Shown here: one piece after another, positions 17,965-31,623 of the stretch
How the letters are laid out: each line of letters opens with the position of its first letter
How positions within the stretch are numbered: position 1 is the stretch's first letter
Program-made: the position numbers and the translations under genes
NCBI GenBank assembly: GCA_963965975.1
Contig: OZ014424.1
Span: forward strand, 434,001 to 498,000
DNA from: Xestospongia bergquistia
Lineage: Eukaryota; Porifera; Demospongiae; Haplosclerida; Petrosiidae
DNA length: 64,000 nucleotides
Direction of reading: 5' to 3'
Notes under the pieces: generated by a model
Seen by the model: only the letters and a program-made list of their open reading frames with translations
What the model was told of the DNA's origin: nothing
Databases searched by the model: none

Positions 17965-20344
17965 ATGGCTACTGGTAATGCTGATACTACATCTAAGGAA
18001 CATCAAGTGCTAAAGAAGCACTATGCTAGACTGACTAAAGCAATCACTAATCCAGCTATATTAGTTGATTTATCTGGAAGCCTGTTCTCAGCTAACCTCA
18101 TTTCGGAATCAACTAAAACAAAAGTTACCAATGAAAACAGTGATCTTAAAACTAAAAGTGACTGCATATTGAATGAATTAATGGCTGTAATAAAACAAGA
18201 TTGTAGTAAATTTACAAAGATTATCTCAGTATTAGAAGATATACCTCCAATATTTAGTGCTATTGCAAATAAAATGAAGAGAGAATGTGGTAAGATGACA
18301 AACAATCATGTACTACATCAAAATCACAGAACAAACAAAAAGTATGATATATACTTATTTCTACAGATCAGCAGAATGAATCTACAGTAGAGCCTTCTAC
18401 AATAACCAGTACTCCACCCACTACAGTTGTACAAAGTGAGTCTGAAAAAATAGTTGTACTTAATAGAAATATCTTTATTCAGATACCAGCAAAGTTGAAA
18501 GTATAGATTTCACTAGAAAGTCAGCAGAGTTGGGGTCATTGGTAGTAAAAATTAGAAAAGAAGCTGAATCAGCTCATATTAATATCGATGAACTCAAGGG
18601 TATACTTCTTGTGTCTCATCAAGAGTTCGAGGAGGAAATTCAAAATGCAAAAGATCTGTCACGAGTTTTTGTTGTCACTGGTCAAAAAATTTGTACTCCA
18701 GATAACATAGAAGTCCTTAAAATTATTGTTCGTCACTTTGAGCTCTATGGTGCTCAAAGAGCTATTCAAGAATTTGAGGAAAAAAATGGGGTAAAAGTGT
18801 ATTATATAATGTTAAAATAACTATTAATATGTTACAATAGATTGTACACTCAGATATACATCAGCCTAATTCAGAGACTACCATTACTCCTAGTAATACT
18901 AATATCACTCAAGATGTCCCTAGAGGTGAGAGTGTTGACAATAGTATAGAGAGAGAGGTAAGACTAATGAATTAATTTATGTAATGATACGAAGTGTCAT
19001 TTATATGTTAAGGTAATACATACAGAAGTGTGTCAAGACCAACAACCTCTTCCAGTAGATATCTCTCAGACAGGTTAGTAATAATATTAATGTTATAACT
19101 ATATTTACTGTCTAGTAACATTATTAGAATACTATCAATGTATATTAGTTTATTTTATTTACTTACTTTATAGTTCCACAACAACAAAGTCAACTACCAA
19201 ATGTGCCTAAAAAGACAATGGATGTCAATAAACATGGTGATGATATTGGTGACTCAAGTGAAGACTCAGCAACTGGCTTATATACTCCAACCTTGCAAGA
19301 ATTGTCTACTTGCTGTAAATATGATTTACTGGTCATTGGTTCATTTGGAGAAGTTTCTGATTCTCAGAACATTCATATTGCACGCAAAGTTGTACTAAAT
19401 GATCACCAAGACAGATTTAACCAATGGGTGACAAAGGAGACAGATCTTATTAGGGACATGCACAAAAAAGTTCCATATTGTAACAATATGTTAGTCTTTT
19501 CAGATCTTCCAGGAAATGAACACTCCAAGGATTACTATCTAGAGAAGATAAGGAATTTCTTAACTGATTCTAAACAAGACTTAGGTAAGTGAGACATATA
19601 TACATTACATCAATGAAAGATATTAATTACTTAGTTATCATCTGGTACACTGGTAATGGAGAGAAGAACACTGGGAACTGGTGTTTTAAAGATGGTGTCA
19701 TTACCTTTCAGGATATCTTTGGTCTATATATGGAATGCTTCAGACGAAAACGACTTACAATACGCTCTGATTGTAGTTACTCTGGTAGCTGGATTAAAGA
19801 TTGTGTCAAAACTCTAGATGACCATCGTATCCTATCTTGTGGACATCGTACAGGAGAACAAGGAATATTCCTCAAAATATATTGTTCCTGTGGTGCTGAT
19901 GAAGAGGCTACTGCACTGTGTTATATTACTGAGGCTAATGAGTTTGATAAAATAAACAAATTTGTTGTCGTTGATAACAATAAGATGCTCTCATCAGGAC
20001 AAACCACAAAATATGGAGATTTTAGACAAATTCGTTGTAGCAAGACAGACGCTGAAACATGTGAAATAGTAGATTCTAAATGTACCTGGGAGGATCGTAT
20101 ATTTTATAAGGGTCATCTAGTCTTCCTAGTTCATGGTAAAGACAGAGACAAACCAGTCTGGCATTATGTACTACTTGACAACGAAGACAAGGTAGAAGGT
20201 TTCAAAGCTAAAGTAAATACAGGAATAATAGATATTGCTGATTATGGTAAAGTGCTGCACTCTGGATGGGGATATAATCCTCTGAAACATATAGTTCGTA
20301 AAGTGAACTTAAGATTTTCGCCATGTATTAATCCAGAGGATTAG
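17965..20344 (+). CDS. Death-fold protein with degenerate caspase-like (C14) domain
   Basis: Seven exons (17965-18289, 18367-18435, 18483-18790, 18841-18957, 19013-19073, 19174-19584, 19635-20344) give 666 aa. An in-frame Met at 17896 would add 23 residues, but the ATG at 17965 has the better context (acaATGG). Residues about 10-110 are a six-helix death-fold candidate (CARD-like: LKKHYARLTKAI through FTKIISVLEDIP). A second all-helical domain spans about 140-235. A Ser/Thr/Gln-rich linker leads to a C14-like fold with YDLLVIGSFGEV, VIIWYTGNGEKNTGNW and LTIRSDCSYSGSWIKDC. The last two match the YSGHG and D-x-C-x-S-G type active-site blocks of caspase/metacaspase relatives, but the His position is Asn438; Cys477 is kept. 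A further ~190 residues end at SPCINPED. The exact family was not named. A role in cell death or innate immunity is inferred only. Confidence 0.7.
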
Positions 20345-20652
20345 TTAATACATAATATATGTTACTATAAATATATAATAATATTGTGTTATCTCATGTA
20401 GTCTATTGATAGTTTTGCTGAACGTGAATGTTTTCTCTCCTTAATAATGACAACAAAATATTAACATCTCAATAATTTCATCTTCAATACTACTTAAATT
20501 GATCACTATAATAACTCAAATTACAAACTTAAAAATATCAATGAATAATAATTATTATGATAGTTATAATTGGATCAAGACTATGAATAATATTAACTAA
20601 TTATTGCCAAAAATTAACCCTTCAGTTGTACATTGTGCAATAAAGTTTAAGT

Positions 20653-23600
20653 ATGTCTTCTAGAGCATTTAGACGCTTACAAACTGACTCTAACGTCATC
20701 AAACTCCCCACCACTTCATCAGGATTAGTTGAAACTGACGAGGATGAAAAAAACAATGATCTTCTTACATGGACACCTCAAGCTCAGACAAAGAAGAAAG
20801 CAGTTGTCAATCCATTTGATGTGGTAAGTTAACTATTATAGAGACTAGATGTACATATGTGTGTGTAGTTCACAGGAGATCAAGAAGAGAGTCTTGAAGA
20901 AGATGAAGTAGACAATGAGGATATTGTTCCTGTTCCTGTGTCCGAACAATCGCATGCAAAAAAGAAACGAAAAAAGAAGAAAAAAAAGAAAGCCAGGATC
21001 AGTGAATTTCAAGTAATAATCTAAATTTTGTAAAATACATTGACTTTTCATATTTAAAGGATCAGGAAGATGATGTTGAGACAGCTATTAAAGAGGTTAC
21101 TGAACTGTTAGGGGGTCTGGAGACTACAGGGCAAAAAGAAGTCGAATCAACTGGTGTCAAGACCCCTTCATTAAGACCACTTTTAACTGTTGATAGAAGG
21201 TCTGGAGAGAGAGAGAGAGAGAGATATTAATACTATAATTTGTCGTTAGATTTCTAAATGCTGACAATGAAATGAGAAAGATCTTTGGTTCACGAGTTGT
21301 CCGAGCAGAACGAAGGTAGTCACAATATAATGCACATATGATCAAATCAACACCTTCATTATTATAATATTAATTAATAATTTTATTCACAGCCAAAGGA
21401 GAGCTCATTCAAAGAGATTTCAGAAAAAATCAATGTAATAATGTTACTGTTACCATAACAACATTATATATTATATGCAAATAGATTAGCCACACCCAAA
21501 GATACATGGCCACAAATGGAAAGACTAGGTATAAAGAAGATTTTACTAATAATTCAAAAAAATACTTTATTAATAGGTCTGAGTATGCAATTGTCTGAAG
21601 TTAAAAACAAGTAAATAGTTGACCTTTAAACTCTGACCTTTGTAACTTGATTCTCTTCAGCTGTCAGTACTTTGTATTTGAGCACAGTACTGAGTATCAG
21701 AAAATACAGTGTAATTTCTGGGATGCTGTGGAAACATATGATCCCAATTCAATTGCAGTGAGTTGTTATAATTCAACAAAGAAATTATTTCTTTCTTATT
21801 TTTCTAATTAAGAGAGTATTACATGCTCATCCTTACCACATTGACTCACTACTTCAACTCAGTGAGGTTTGCAAGATGGGAGAAGATTTACAAATGGCGT
21901 CTGATTTAATTGGTAAGGAACATGTGCACATATCGGCCGTGTGACTTCATCATTATATACATGTCCTTTAGAGAGAGCATTATATCATTTTGAATGTAGT
22001 TTTCATCCACTCTTTAACTTTACTCAGGACAATTGTAGACTCAGTTATTCAAGCACTGAAAACAGGTAACTAGTTATATACATATAATTCTTCTACTTAT
22101 ATATCTTATATATAAGTATATATGTCTCTATATATATATCTTATATATAAGTATATATGTCTCTATATATATATATATATATTATATATATGTCTCTTTC
22201 AGATCTCTTTTTTTGGTGTTGTTCAGACATTTAAATTACATAGGGAGAAGAGGTAATAAAATGTAATCATTAAATTCATACAAAGTAAACTTCATATTAC
22301 AGGATGTCATAGAACTGCTTTTGAATTCTGTAAACTTCTATTGAGGTAAGTATAAAGAATTTGGAGCTTCATAATATAGTATTTTATTTGTAGTTTAGAA
22401 CCAGACAGTGATCCATTGTGTGTGTTATTATGTATTGATTATTATGCTATAAGAGCATGTGAATATCAGTTTATGATTGATCTGGGTCAAAGATGGGAGG
22501 TGAGTGAGCTACAGGTTATGTTGTTAAGTAATAGTCTAGAGCTTACTAATGGTAGCTATCTTAGGTTACTGTGGTAAGTACTGATGTTCACTAGTCTAGA
22601 GCTAATGGTAGCTATCCTAGGTCACTGTGGTAAGTACTGATGTTCACTAGTCTAGAGCTTACTAATGGTAGCTATCCTAGGTCACTGTGACAAGTACTGA
22701 TGTTTACTAGTCTAGAGCGTACTAATGATAGATATCCTAGGTCACTGTAGTAAGTACTGATGTTTACTAGTAAAGATTAGCTATTGAAGTTTTATAATTA
22801 TGATTTGTAGGTCAAGAAGAACTTGTCTCAACTTCCAAATTGTGCATTCTCTATTGCATTAGCTCTATTTCATCAGTCATCTCTTAAAGATGAGGAAGAA
22901 CAGGACATGTTAGCATCAGCTAATAAGAGACTTCAAGATGCCCTCATCATGTTCCCATCAGTAAGTTATATCCAATGATTGTTGTTTGAAATGGTTTAAT
23001 GTTTTAAATGATTTATTGGATATGCATATTGTGCTGTAGTCTGTTACTATATTTATTTTAAGCAAAGTTCCTATCACTTTCAATATAATATGTTAGTGGT
23101 ATTTAATGGAATATTAACTGATGATCACTACAATATTTTAATATATATATTTTATTTTAGTTGTTAGTGTCTATGTTAGATAAATGTGGAGTTGCACTGG
23201 ATAAATCAGCTGGAAATCACACTTATTTTACATCGCCTCAAAAGTAATGCACACCATTAATATTACCAGACCCTTTACTATATCTCCCCCTTGCCAGGGA
23301 CCCTGAAGCATTACAATTGCTTATAAAACTTTATGTGGAGAGAAGTCATTCTTTGTGGAAAGAACCAGAGGTTTGAATAATACCATATTTGGAAGTTCAA
23401 AGACAATTTATTGATAGGTGCTCTCTTGGTTGGAGACTAATGTAATACAAGTCATTAAAAGGGTTAACGACAGTGACCCTCTCATTATGGAATGTTATAG
23501 AAAGTATACACATGCTATGATGTAATGGGATTTATTATTGGTTGCTAGGAGACAGCGTTGTTACATTGGTACTCCTCGCAACATATATCGTCATGTGATC

Positions 23601-24193
23601 TTGTCAGATATGGAAGCTATCACTACTACATTACCTCAAGTGAGTAAAATAGTATTTTATTTATTAGAATTAAGGGTCTTGTAATTTTTAGGACATTACA
23701 GGAACGCCTATTATGATGTATGATCCCCTCCCACCAGAAGATAGTACAAGTGGTTATACACGTCCTCCTAGGTAGGACTGAAACTCATACTGCATGAGAT
23801 TGAGACTTTTTATATTTTAGATCTCAGAGACATATTGAAGATGATAGTAACCCTTTTACACTATTTCTAAGGTCATTGCTACCATCTTTCAACTTACAGG
23901 TCAGTATTTCAGAAGTTATATTAAGTAAATGTTGTGTTTAGGGACAAGGTCAAGTTGGACTTCCTAGACCAGGTCACATTCCCAGACCTGTGGGTATACC
24001 TCAGGCAGGTCCACAAGAAGGAGAAGAAGGTGCAATTGGAGGAATGGAGAGAGCAGATGGGTTTGCTCTTGAACAAGCTATTGGACAATTGACTAACTCT
24101 TTGAGGAATTTGTTGGATCAAATTAGAACAGTTGTTGATGCTAATGTTAGCAGTGGAGAGGAGAACCAGGAGGAGGAGAGAGATGAGAGATAA
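20653..24193 (+). CDS. TCF25: TCF25 / NULP1 homologue
   Basis: About 20 small exons. The N-terminus [10 protein letters not shown] is followed by an acidic stretch and a lysine run ([11 protein letters not shown]) that serves as nuclear signal. The core matches TCF25 along its length: [119 protein letters not shown], and [22 protein letters not shown]25 belongs with the ribosome quality control complex (yeast Rqc1) and was first described as a nuclear bHLH-like repressor. The C-terminal tail is acidic ([13 protein letters not shown]). First exon 20653-20823; last exon begins about 23941. Confidence 0.93.
22080..22198. repeat. TA-rich duplicated palindromic repeat in TCF25 intron
   Basis: A unit of about 45 bp containing the palindrome cttatatataag and the word gtctctatatat is repeated two to three times. 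It ends directly at a splice acceptor (tctctttcag). Confidence 0.85.
22532..22775 (+). repeat. 60-bp minisatellite, family A, in TCF25 intron
   Basis: About four units of a 60-bp sequence (start tagtctagagcttactaatg, middle tcctaggtcactgtggtaag). The intron also contains the true donor upstream. Most units carry a good donor-like GTAAGT. The same family occurs again at 34126-34285. Confidence 0.9.
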
Positions 24194-25103
24194 TAACAGC
24201 TGCAAGTGTCAGTGTTATAATAACAAAACAATCAGTGATAAGTGAAGAACTGACTTAAGTTGTCACTTAATGTCATAAATCTCTTGTTGCTATGGAGTTG
24301 GATATATTTAATGAAATTTCTTAGTTTCTGATACTTAGTGCAGTAAATAAAAAGTCAATATTTCTTAATTAACTATTATAAAGTTTTGGAAACTAAATAA
24401 CAAACTGAACATCAGAACAAAAATTGAAAATGTAAATTCTATAAAAAGAATTTGACTTATTGTTTATGAGATTATTTCTTTATGGTGCCTGTAAAATTAA
24501 TCAATGATAAAAAATATATAGTAGTGTTGTTTTAGTATGCTCAAATGGGACTATTTTTATTCTTGGCTCTTAAAAATTGACTATCTAAACATTCTTTTTA
24601 AATTGACTATAATTGACTAAACCATTTACAATAGAAAATTAAAAACTAAACAGAAAAACTTAATAATAATAAAGTTATAATAATTTATAAAAATAATCAT
24701 AAATTAATTGTTATATATATATATATCTATAGTTTAGATTTTTTATTAGTTATCCAGAAACAAATTTTTATTACAATAATTTTTAGTTCAAAGTACCTAC
24801 ATTTGTTATCACCTCATCCTAATGTATACATTAAAAGTTATTTTAATTTAAATATTCCAGACTTTGCTGGATCTATTTAAAATCAATTAAATGACTTCAT
24901 AGGAATTAAAACATTTCAAGACTAAAGAGTTAGAAAAAAACAATCATGTACAAGAGAAAAGAGAAAGAGATTTTTTATACAATACATTAACATAAACTAT
25001 CATTTCTAGAAGAACTTGTAAACTGTTAATGTGCCTGAGAAATTAAGAGAAGTTGTTTTATAAATAAATATTTTCGATACAAACACAGCTTTTCTTGATG
25101 ATT
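24194..25103. other. Tail-to-tail spacer between TCF25 and TAF4
   Basis: These 910 bp are strongly A+T-rich, with homopolymer runs and a short (TA)n near 24713. Both 3' untranslated regions must lie here. I found no gene or stable structure. Confidence 0.6.
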
Positions 25104-28100
25104 TCAGCTAAGATAAGATTTGTAAAGCAACAATGAACGACATGTTTCCTTTTCTTGTTCCATCGTTAAAACAACATCTTTGACTTGTATACGACGCTTC
25201 TGTTTTGTTCTTGAGGCACTCTAGAGAGAGAGAGAGAATGAGAGAGAGAGAGAGAGAGAGAGAAAGAGGAAGGAAGTAAAGAGAGAGAGAGAGAAAGAGG
25301 AAGGAAGCAATCAATAGATGGAAATGATTCACACATACAGGTGTACTAAAGACAGCTGCTACAGAAGAAGACTGAGACATTAGACCAGACACATCAGTTG
25401 ACTCATTAGCTCCACTACCAGGTGAACTCTGAAATATACAAGTTATATTACCATATAAAAAATGGTATTATTTACTGAGCTTTCTCCACCAAAAGCTGTT
25501 GTGGCTGTTCTTTTTCGCCGACCAATTGCAGCCAAAGCTGTCTCATTGGCAGCTCTCTGGTGGATTTCTCGCTCTTGTTCTAGTTGGAGCTATACCAGAG
25601 AGAGATAGGAAGAGGATTAATTGTCTCTGAATGAACAACCATACTTGTTTAGCTTGTTCTTTCATCTTGGCTAACTCAGGATCATCTTGTTTCGATCTAC
25701 TTTTAGCTGCTCTAATAATCTTCTCCTTTTCTCTCTCCTGGCGTCGACTAGCACTGATTTCATCAATCCGTTCTAACACTTTCAACTGTCCTCTTACATC
25801 ACTGGTAGTCTCATAATGGGAATCATCCTAAATGACTCAATCTTCATACTTTAATACTGTAAGTAGCAAAGACTTACCTTTAAAGTTTCTACTCTGTGTT
25901 GACTGACAAGAATAACTTTTTCAATAACATTTTTTAAGCGTTCCTATTCAAAATAACATTTGAGACAATAAATGAAAATGATGTCATACTTCACTGGCAT
26001 GTGACAGAAAAGATAAGTACTCCTCTGATATTTCTGTAACTCCATGACGACGTGCTGTTGTATTAACAAAATACAGCATTAAGGTAAAGTGAAAATCAAA
26101 TAACAGATAATTAACAACATTTAATAATCCTAGTTAGTAAAACAAATTTTAACTACAACTTAAATTTTGCAAGTAAGAGATTAAAGAGTATTAATTCTTT
26201 AGAGATCAAGTAAAAACACACAACACTCACCTAACGTTTGTACTCTGTCTCTAAGAACAGTAGGAGATATAAATGTCTCATCACTACAGCTTCTACTTGT
26301 CATGTCAATGACAGATGTAGGTAGAAAATGAGCTGTCTCTTCCTGTTAGGAAAGGAGAGGGAGAGTGTTAGAAATTATGCTAATAAATAGTTACCTTTAA
26401 ATTGATACCAGCGATATCCATACTTTCTTCTTCATCATCATCCCTAAATGGAGTTATAAATGAGTACCGCTGTGTGTCAAAAACAATAAAAACCTCAAGA
26501 CAACTACAACTTTTACTGAACAAAATCTTTGATCTACTTTTATACTTTTCCTAAACCCTAAAAAATAGCACTAAATGGATATTCTACTAACTTCCAGGTT
26601 ATTTTTGAGACATAGCAGTGTTTATAAATAACACAGTATTGCCATAACATACTACACTAAGAGACACTAGTGTATAACTTGACTTACTCCTGTACTTGTG
26701 TCTTTCCTCCAACAAAATTATCATCATCTTTACTCGTCTTAACTTTATTCAACAAACTATTTAACCCTCCTTTACGTGGAGATGGAGAAGCACCTCTCTT
26801 GGGACTACCCTGTCCTTGAACGGTCAAAGAGGACTGGTTAGCTAGCGCTAACGTTACTTGTTGTTTTTGCTCTTTTATTAATTGTTGTTGTTTTAATAAC
26901 GCACTAAGTTGTTGTGGAGTGGTCGAGGTAGTTGTTAGAAGGGGTGTGGTCGACACTCCACTAGCTAGCTGTGTTTTATTGTTCTTTTGTTTCTGCAAAG
27001 CTAGTTGGAGTTGTAAATGACGTTGTTTGTTAAGTTGTTCTAAGTATATTTTTCGTTGCTCCTCAGGTAATTTCGCTAGTTGTAATCTGATAGCTTGTTG
27101 TTGTTGTACTGTTAATGTTAACAATGGATTAGCAACAATGTTGGCAGCATTTCGAGCTACTTGTTGTAACAAGATAGTCGAAGTTGGAGTCTGTTCTAAT
27201 GTGGTTTGGGGCTGAGGCTGTGTTGTTGGTATGGGTTTCTGAGGAGTGGTAGTGACAGCATTGGATGTGATACTGGGTATGAAGGCTTGGGTCTGAGGTT
27301 TGGATGGTGTCTCCTGTTTTGGGGTGGACTGGTCTGTATTTGTTTGTTGAGCCTGTTTCTCTTGGACTTTCTTCTCGACAAGTTGTCTCATGTATTCTTT
27401 CTGTAGTTGTAAGTGAAGTCTCAAGTCATGAACGCTATTCTGGAAAGGGGAGAGTAAGAGAGGGGGAAGGAAAAGTAAAATAAAGAAAAAAAGTAAAATC
27501 ATTTCCTGACAAAACAAACCAACCTTTAAAAAGGGAAGAAGACCAGGTTGATGCTTTGATTTGAGATCCTCTTCAATTTTTTTTGCAAACTCTTCTTCAG
27601 TAATGCTACCAGCCTGTAAACATTATGAAAATGAAACTAAATCTATCATATCAATAAACACCACAAAAAACAAAAAAATATATACAACACCCACTTGTAT
27701 TGCATACAAGTTGATAAACTCAATTATTATAAAGTATTATTCTCTTCTAGAATAAAACTTACCACTAATTTTTGGACAAGAGAATGAACAGCAGTTTTTA
27801 CTGAAGGTCCTGAATTGCCCGCCAACTGAATTAAATTTGTCAAAAAGTTTTTTACTTTTGTGACTACGTTGAGCATCTCTTTAGCCTTTGCTTGGCCACT
27901 TTTACTAACTAGTGCTTGTATTGCAAATAAACTAGCCTGCTTATAAAGAGCCGACTGTTCATCACTGGTCAATAACTGAGTGTTAGGTGTCTGCGGTGTG
28001 ATACCTCCAAATGGTGACAGGGAGGTTAAGCTTGGTCTTCTGTTAGAGCCATCCAGTGGTAAAGAGCCTGCCTTTGCACTGGTAGAGAGAGGAGTGGAAG

Positions 28101-28428
28101 AAAGATTGAGGGTTAGGCTGTGAGAAATTGATGTCAATGAGGCTGATGAAGCTTCACCTTTTGTTTTCACTGGTTGACTGGCATCAGTCGTATCTTGTGT
28201 GTTATCTTGAGAGCAATTTTGACTCTCAATGTCACTGGGAGTCGGTTCTATCGATACAAAACCACTATCTTGAGATAAGGATAAGGCGCCATCCTTAGTC
28301 GAGTTCAATTCTTGATGTATGGAGCTGACAACGGCCGACACATCATTCTCGTCCATTTCTGCATTGATCAATGCTTCAATATCAAGATCGCCGGACATTT
28401 CTGTCCCAATTTCAGACGTGGCCATCAT
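25104..28428 (-). CDS. TAF4: TFIID subunit TAF4
   Basis: Minus-strand gene of about ten exons, roughly 760 aa. The first exon (about 27762-28428) encodes an acidic, Ser/Thr-rich N-terminus. The TAFH/NHR1 domain spans the first junction: KVKNFLTNLIQLAGNSGPSV, then AGSITEEEFAKKIEEDLKSK and GLLPFLKNSVHDLR. A long Gln/Thr-rich activator-binding region follows (about 26690-27440). The C-terminal histone-fold and TAF4 domain reads ISEEYLSFLSHASEERLKNV, HRVETLKDDSHYETTSDVRG and ANETALAAIGRRKRT. The last exon (25104 to about 25221) ends RRIQVKDVVLTMEQEKETCR and stops at 25104-25106. TAF4 pairs with TAF12 in TFIID. It is divergent from NELFCD. Confidence 0.93.
25221..25312. repeat. (GA)n microsatellite forming an intron end of TAF4
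   Basis: Interrupted GA runs fill the last intron. Read on the minus strand they are CT repeats that serve as the polypyrimidine tract right up to the acceptor CTCTCTAG of the last TAF4 exon. Confidence 0.9.
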
Positions 28429-28609
28429 CAGAACAAGGAGATTGTAGACGATTTCTTTCTCCTTTTCTTTTAGTGGCCAACCATTTTGATATAAGAACTC
28501 TTGAATTTATACTCCCGGCTAGTTTCCGGATATTTCCGTATACTTAGAAATTTCCTGCCAACTTGTCTATAAAAGCAAGCCTTCCTATATATTTTACTAT
28601 CACTCAGTG
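28429..28609. promoter_or_regulatory. Divergent promoter of TAF4 and NELFCD
   Basis: This 181-bp gap lies between two start codons. TATAAAAG at 28568-28575 is a good TATA-box candidate 35 bp upstream of the NELFCD start codon, so any 5' leader would be very short. TTCCGG near 28527 is an ETS-type core. Both are seen in sequence; use is inferred. Confidence 0.55.
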
Positions 28610-31483
28610 ATGGCAGAGGCTCCAGGAGACTCAGAAGATTCAGACTATGAGCAGGTACATAGCACATTTGAAATAATCATAACTAAAAACTTATTTTGTG
28701 GTAGACTGAAGGAGATGAAGATATTAACGAAGATCAAGAGATATTGAAAGATCAAGTTGTGGGATTAAAAATGGATGATTCAGTGCTTGAATCAGGAATA
28801 TTTAAGATCCTTGAAGAGTACGTAACCATGGCTACAATGTACAATATGTAGATTAGCAGAGTTTTGTATCCCAGCAATGGATGTCTCTATATTAATTTAT
28901 GAAGTTAGGGTCCAAGGTTCAAAGTTTAGGGTATACTGTTGATATTAATTTCCATTATGATGATGAAGCCAAGCCAGCAATAGATTAGTTACATTCTATT
29001 TTTTTCTTTTTTAGTTTCCTAGATCTTGGTGGTGAAACACGTAGTGCTATTCGTCACCTGACCTCTAGTTATAAAGGAATGCCCCTAATGATTAACGTGT
29101 TAATTGACTGGCTCCATTTTTCAGGTAAATTAACATTAGTTCATATATAATGTTGCTATAGTTACCAAGTAGTTACCATAGCTATGTATTTCATTAAGGT
29201 TGCCGTAAAAAGGAGATTCAAGTATTAGTTGAAGATCATTTAAAATCATTAATTTTAAGACATTTTGATCCTAAAAAAGCTGACCTCATTTTCACTGAAG
29301 AAGGCTCTGTAAGTAGACACTAGAGTCTGGGTCAGGGAACTAATATTTAAATATCTCTACTCCAGACCCCTTCTTGGTTAGAAGAAATGATCAGTTTTAC
29401 AACTTGGAGAGAAATGTTCTACCAACTAGCAGAGCAGTATCCAGACTGCCTTATGCTCAAGTTCACTATGAAAGTACTTCAAGTGTATAATTAACTAACT
29501 ATTTATTATTTTATTTAGCTTATAACTGATGCTGGTTACCAAGGAGAAATTACAAGTGCTTCTACAGCCTCTCATCAACCTGAAGTGTTCTGTGGACTAA
29601 TAAAGACTTTATTGACTGACATCATATCATCATCATCAAATGAATTAGAGAGTAAATTTAAAGATTTTTCTGTAAGTTTAAAATAAGTGTTTTGATCCAT
29701 TCACTCAACTATTTGTTCAACCATCTGTCCGCCCATCTAACCATGAATTTATTCATCCTCTCTACCTACCCACCCATCTTCTATCAATCTTTTCTATCAC
29801 TCATTCTTTACCTAGCAACTAGTATGTCATAGCCAACATACATATTTCTATACACAAGCTATGATAAAGACATTGGAACAACGTCATACAACTCAACGTC
29901 ACTTTACTCAATGGCTTTCAGGAGAAGTTCAAAGAGAGGCTAGAAAAAGGTAAGTATACAACTATTATGTTGTATGACATCATCATGACATCATAGGAAA
30001 CTCGATGTAACCAATATGACGTTACATTTTAATGGAATTGGTACACATGCTAAAGTGTTTGAAGCCCTTGGTTCAATGCTGTCTAGAAATGCTTTAAACC
30101 CTGCTGATGTTACTACAGTAAGATCATGAAACATTTGAGCATAGAGTTACATTGCTGTTTAGTTATATCGGTGCTATACAGATCAGGAAGACCAGCCACC
30201 TGTAAAATTTCTTCACAATGCTCAGTTCCTTGGTGAGTAATGCTTGAGGTGTGTTTCCATTGCATTCTCTCTCTCTCTCTCTCAGAGTTACTTGTTCAGG
30301 CTTTATTCAAACCAGGAAGCACAGTTAATCCAGATCATAAAGAGAAGTATCTTTATTTACTAGCATATGCTACCAGTGTCTATGAGTCATCCAGTGATAA
30401 TGATGATACAACAGTTATTAAAGATGACCTGTTACCAACAAAAGAAGCTATTGAGACTGCATGCATGATATGTTCAGCAGCTAATGATTCCTATACAGAA
30501 TTATTAACAAGAGTAGGAAAATTATTTGAGTGTTTAAGGTACAGTGAGAGAGAGGGGAGGGAGACATGTTATATTGAGAGAGAGAGAGAGGACATACTAT
30601 AACAAGATTGATTGTTCTCATAGGTATCCTATTGTATCAATGGGTGTTTTTCGGTGGGTAGAGGCCACCGTTGTAGAACCTAGTTTCTTTGAAGTATCAG
30701 CAGAGACATCTTCTCTGTTTCTAGTCTTATTGGATGAGGTACAAGCCATTCTATTAATATCTCTCTCATTTTTAATATTTGTCTTTTATTTAGATGGCAT
30801 CATATCATTCTTTACAACATCCTTTTATACTAGAATTACTCCAGAGATTGCTAGAGGCTTCGTATCACTCAATGGAAGTACAGATGCAGGTACAATAGAA
30901 GAAAACCATAGTGATAATAATAATATATTAAGGAGTACATATCTTATTTTGTAATTGTTTATTTTTTATTGTAGGAATTAAAAAGAACATTTCTCGATCA
31001 TTTTATTCACTTGTTAAGTTGTGGTCATGTCATTCCTGTTGTATATTATATGCATAAGTGCATGAAGAATGAAATATTAGATCACTCTATGATCAGATAT
31101 TTTGTAACAGAGGTGTGTGTAGTATACACAAAATGTAACTAGTAAGATCATATTTTTATTAGGTATTAAATATAATACAGCCACCCTATTCAATGGAGTT
31201 TACAACAGTTTTTTTACCTCTCCTACAAAATGACGAAATTACCGGACCTCTCGTATCACAAACTAAAGACGATCCTGTTTCACTATTTCTTGGTAAGTTT
31301 ATGAGATGAGAGGAAACCATACTTACTTATATAAATACAAATGAATATAATTATAGTAATAGTTGTATTTTATTTAAATGTATACATATATTTTATTAAT
31401 TTATGTAATTATCCTTGTTTGTTACTTTTATAGCTGAATGTCCACGAAAGTCAAAGAAAAAGAAAAAATCCAAAAACATTTAG
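28610..31483 (+). CDS. NELFCD: Negative elongation factor C/D (NELF-C/D, TH1)
   Basis: Multi-exon gene of roughly 590 aa. Conserved blocks in order: [84 protein letters not shown]-type strand and [34 protein letters not shown], and [20 protein letters not shown]. The C-terminus has [37 protein letters not shown] and a lysine-rich end ([13 protein letters not shown]). NELF-C/D bridges the NELF complex that holds paused RNA polymerase II. The acceptor before ELLVQ near 30286 is made of a pure CT microsatellite. The gene starts opposite TAF4, another Pol II factor. Confidence 0.93.
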
Positions 31484-31623
31484 CTAGTACAACATATTCA
31501 CCATCTTACACTTTGATCGTTATAGTTTTTTTTTCAAATCTTTTTTTATTATTGAAATATTACATCTACAAACTTATATTATAAATATTTTAAGTGATGT
31601 GAGTTGTAAGAACTATATACCTC

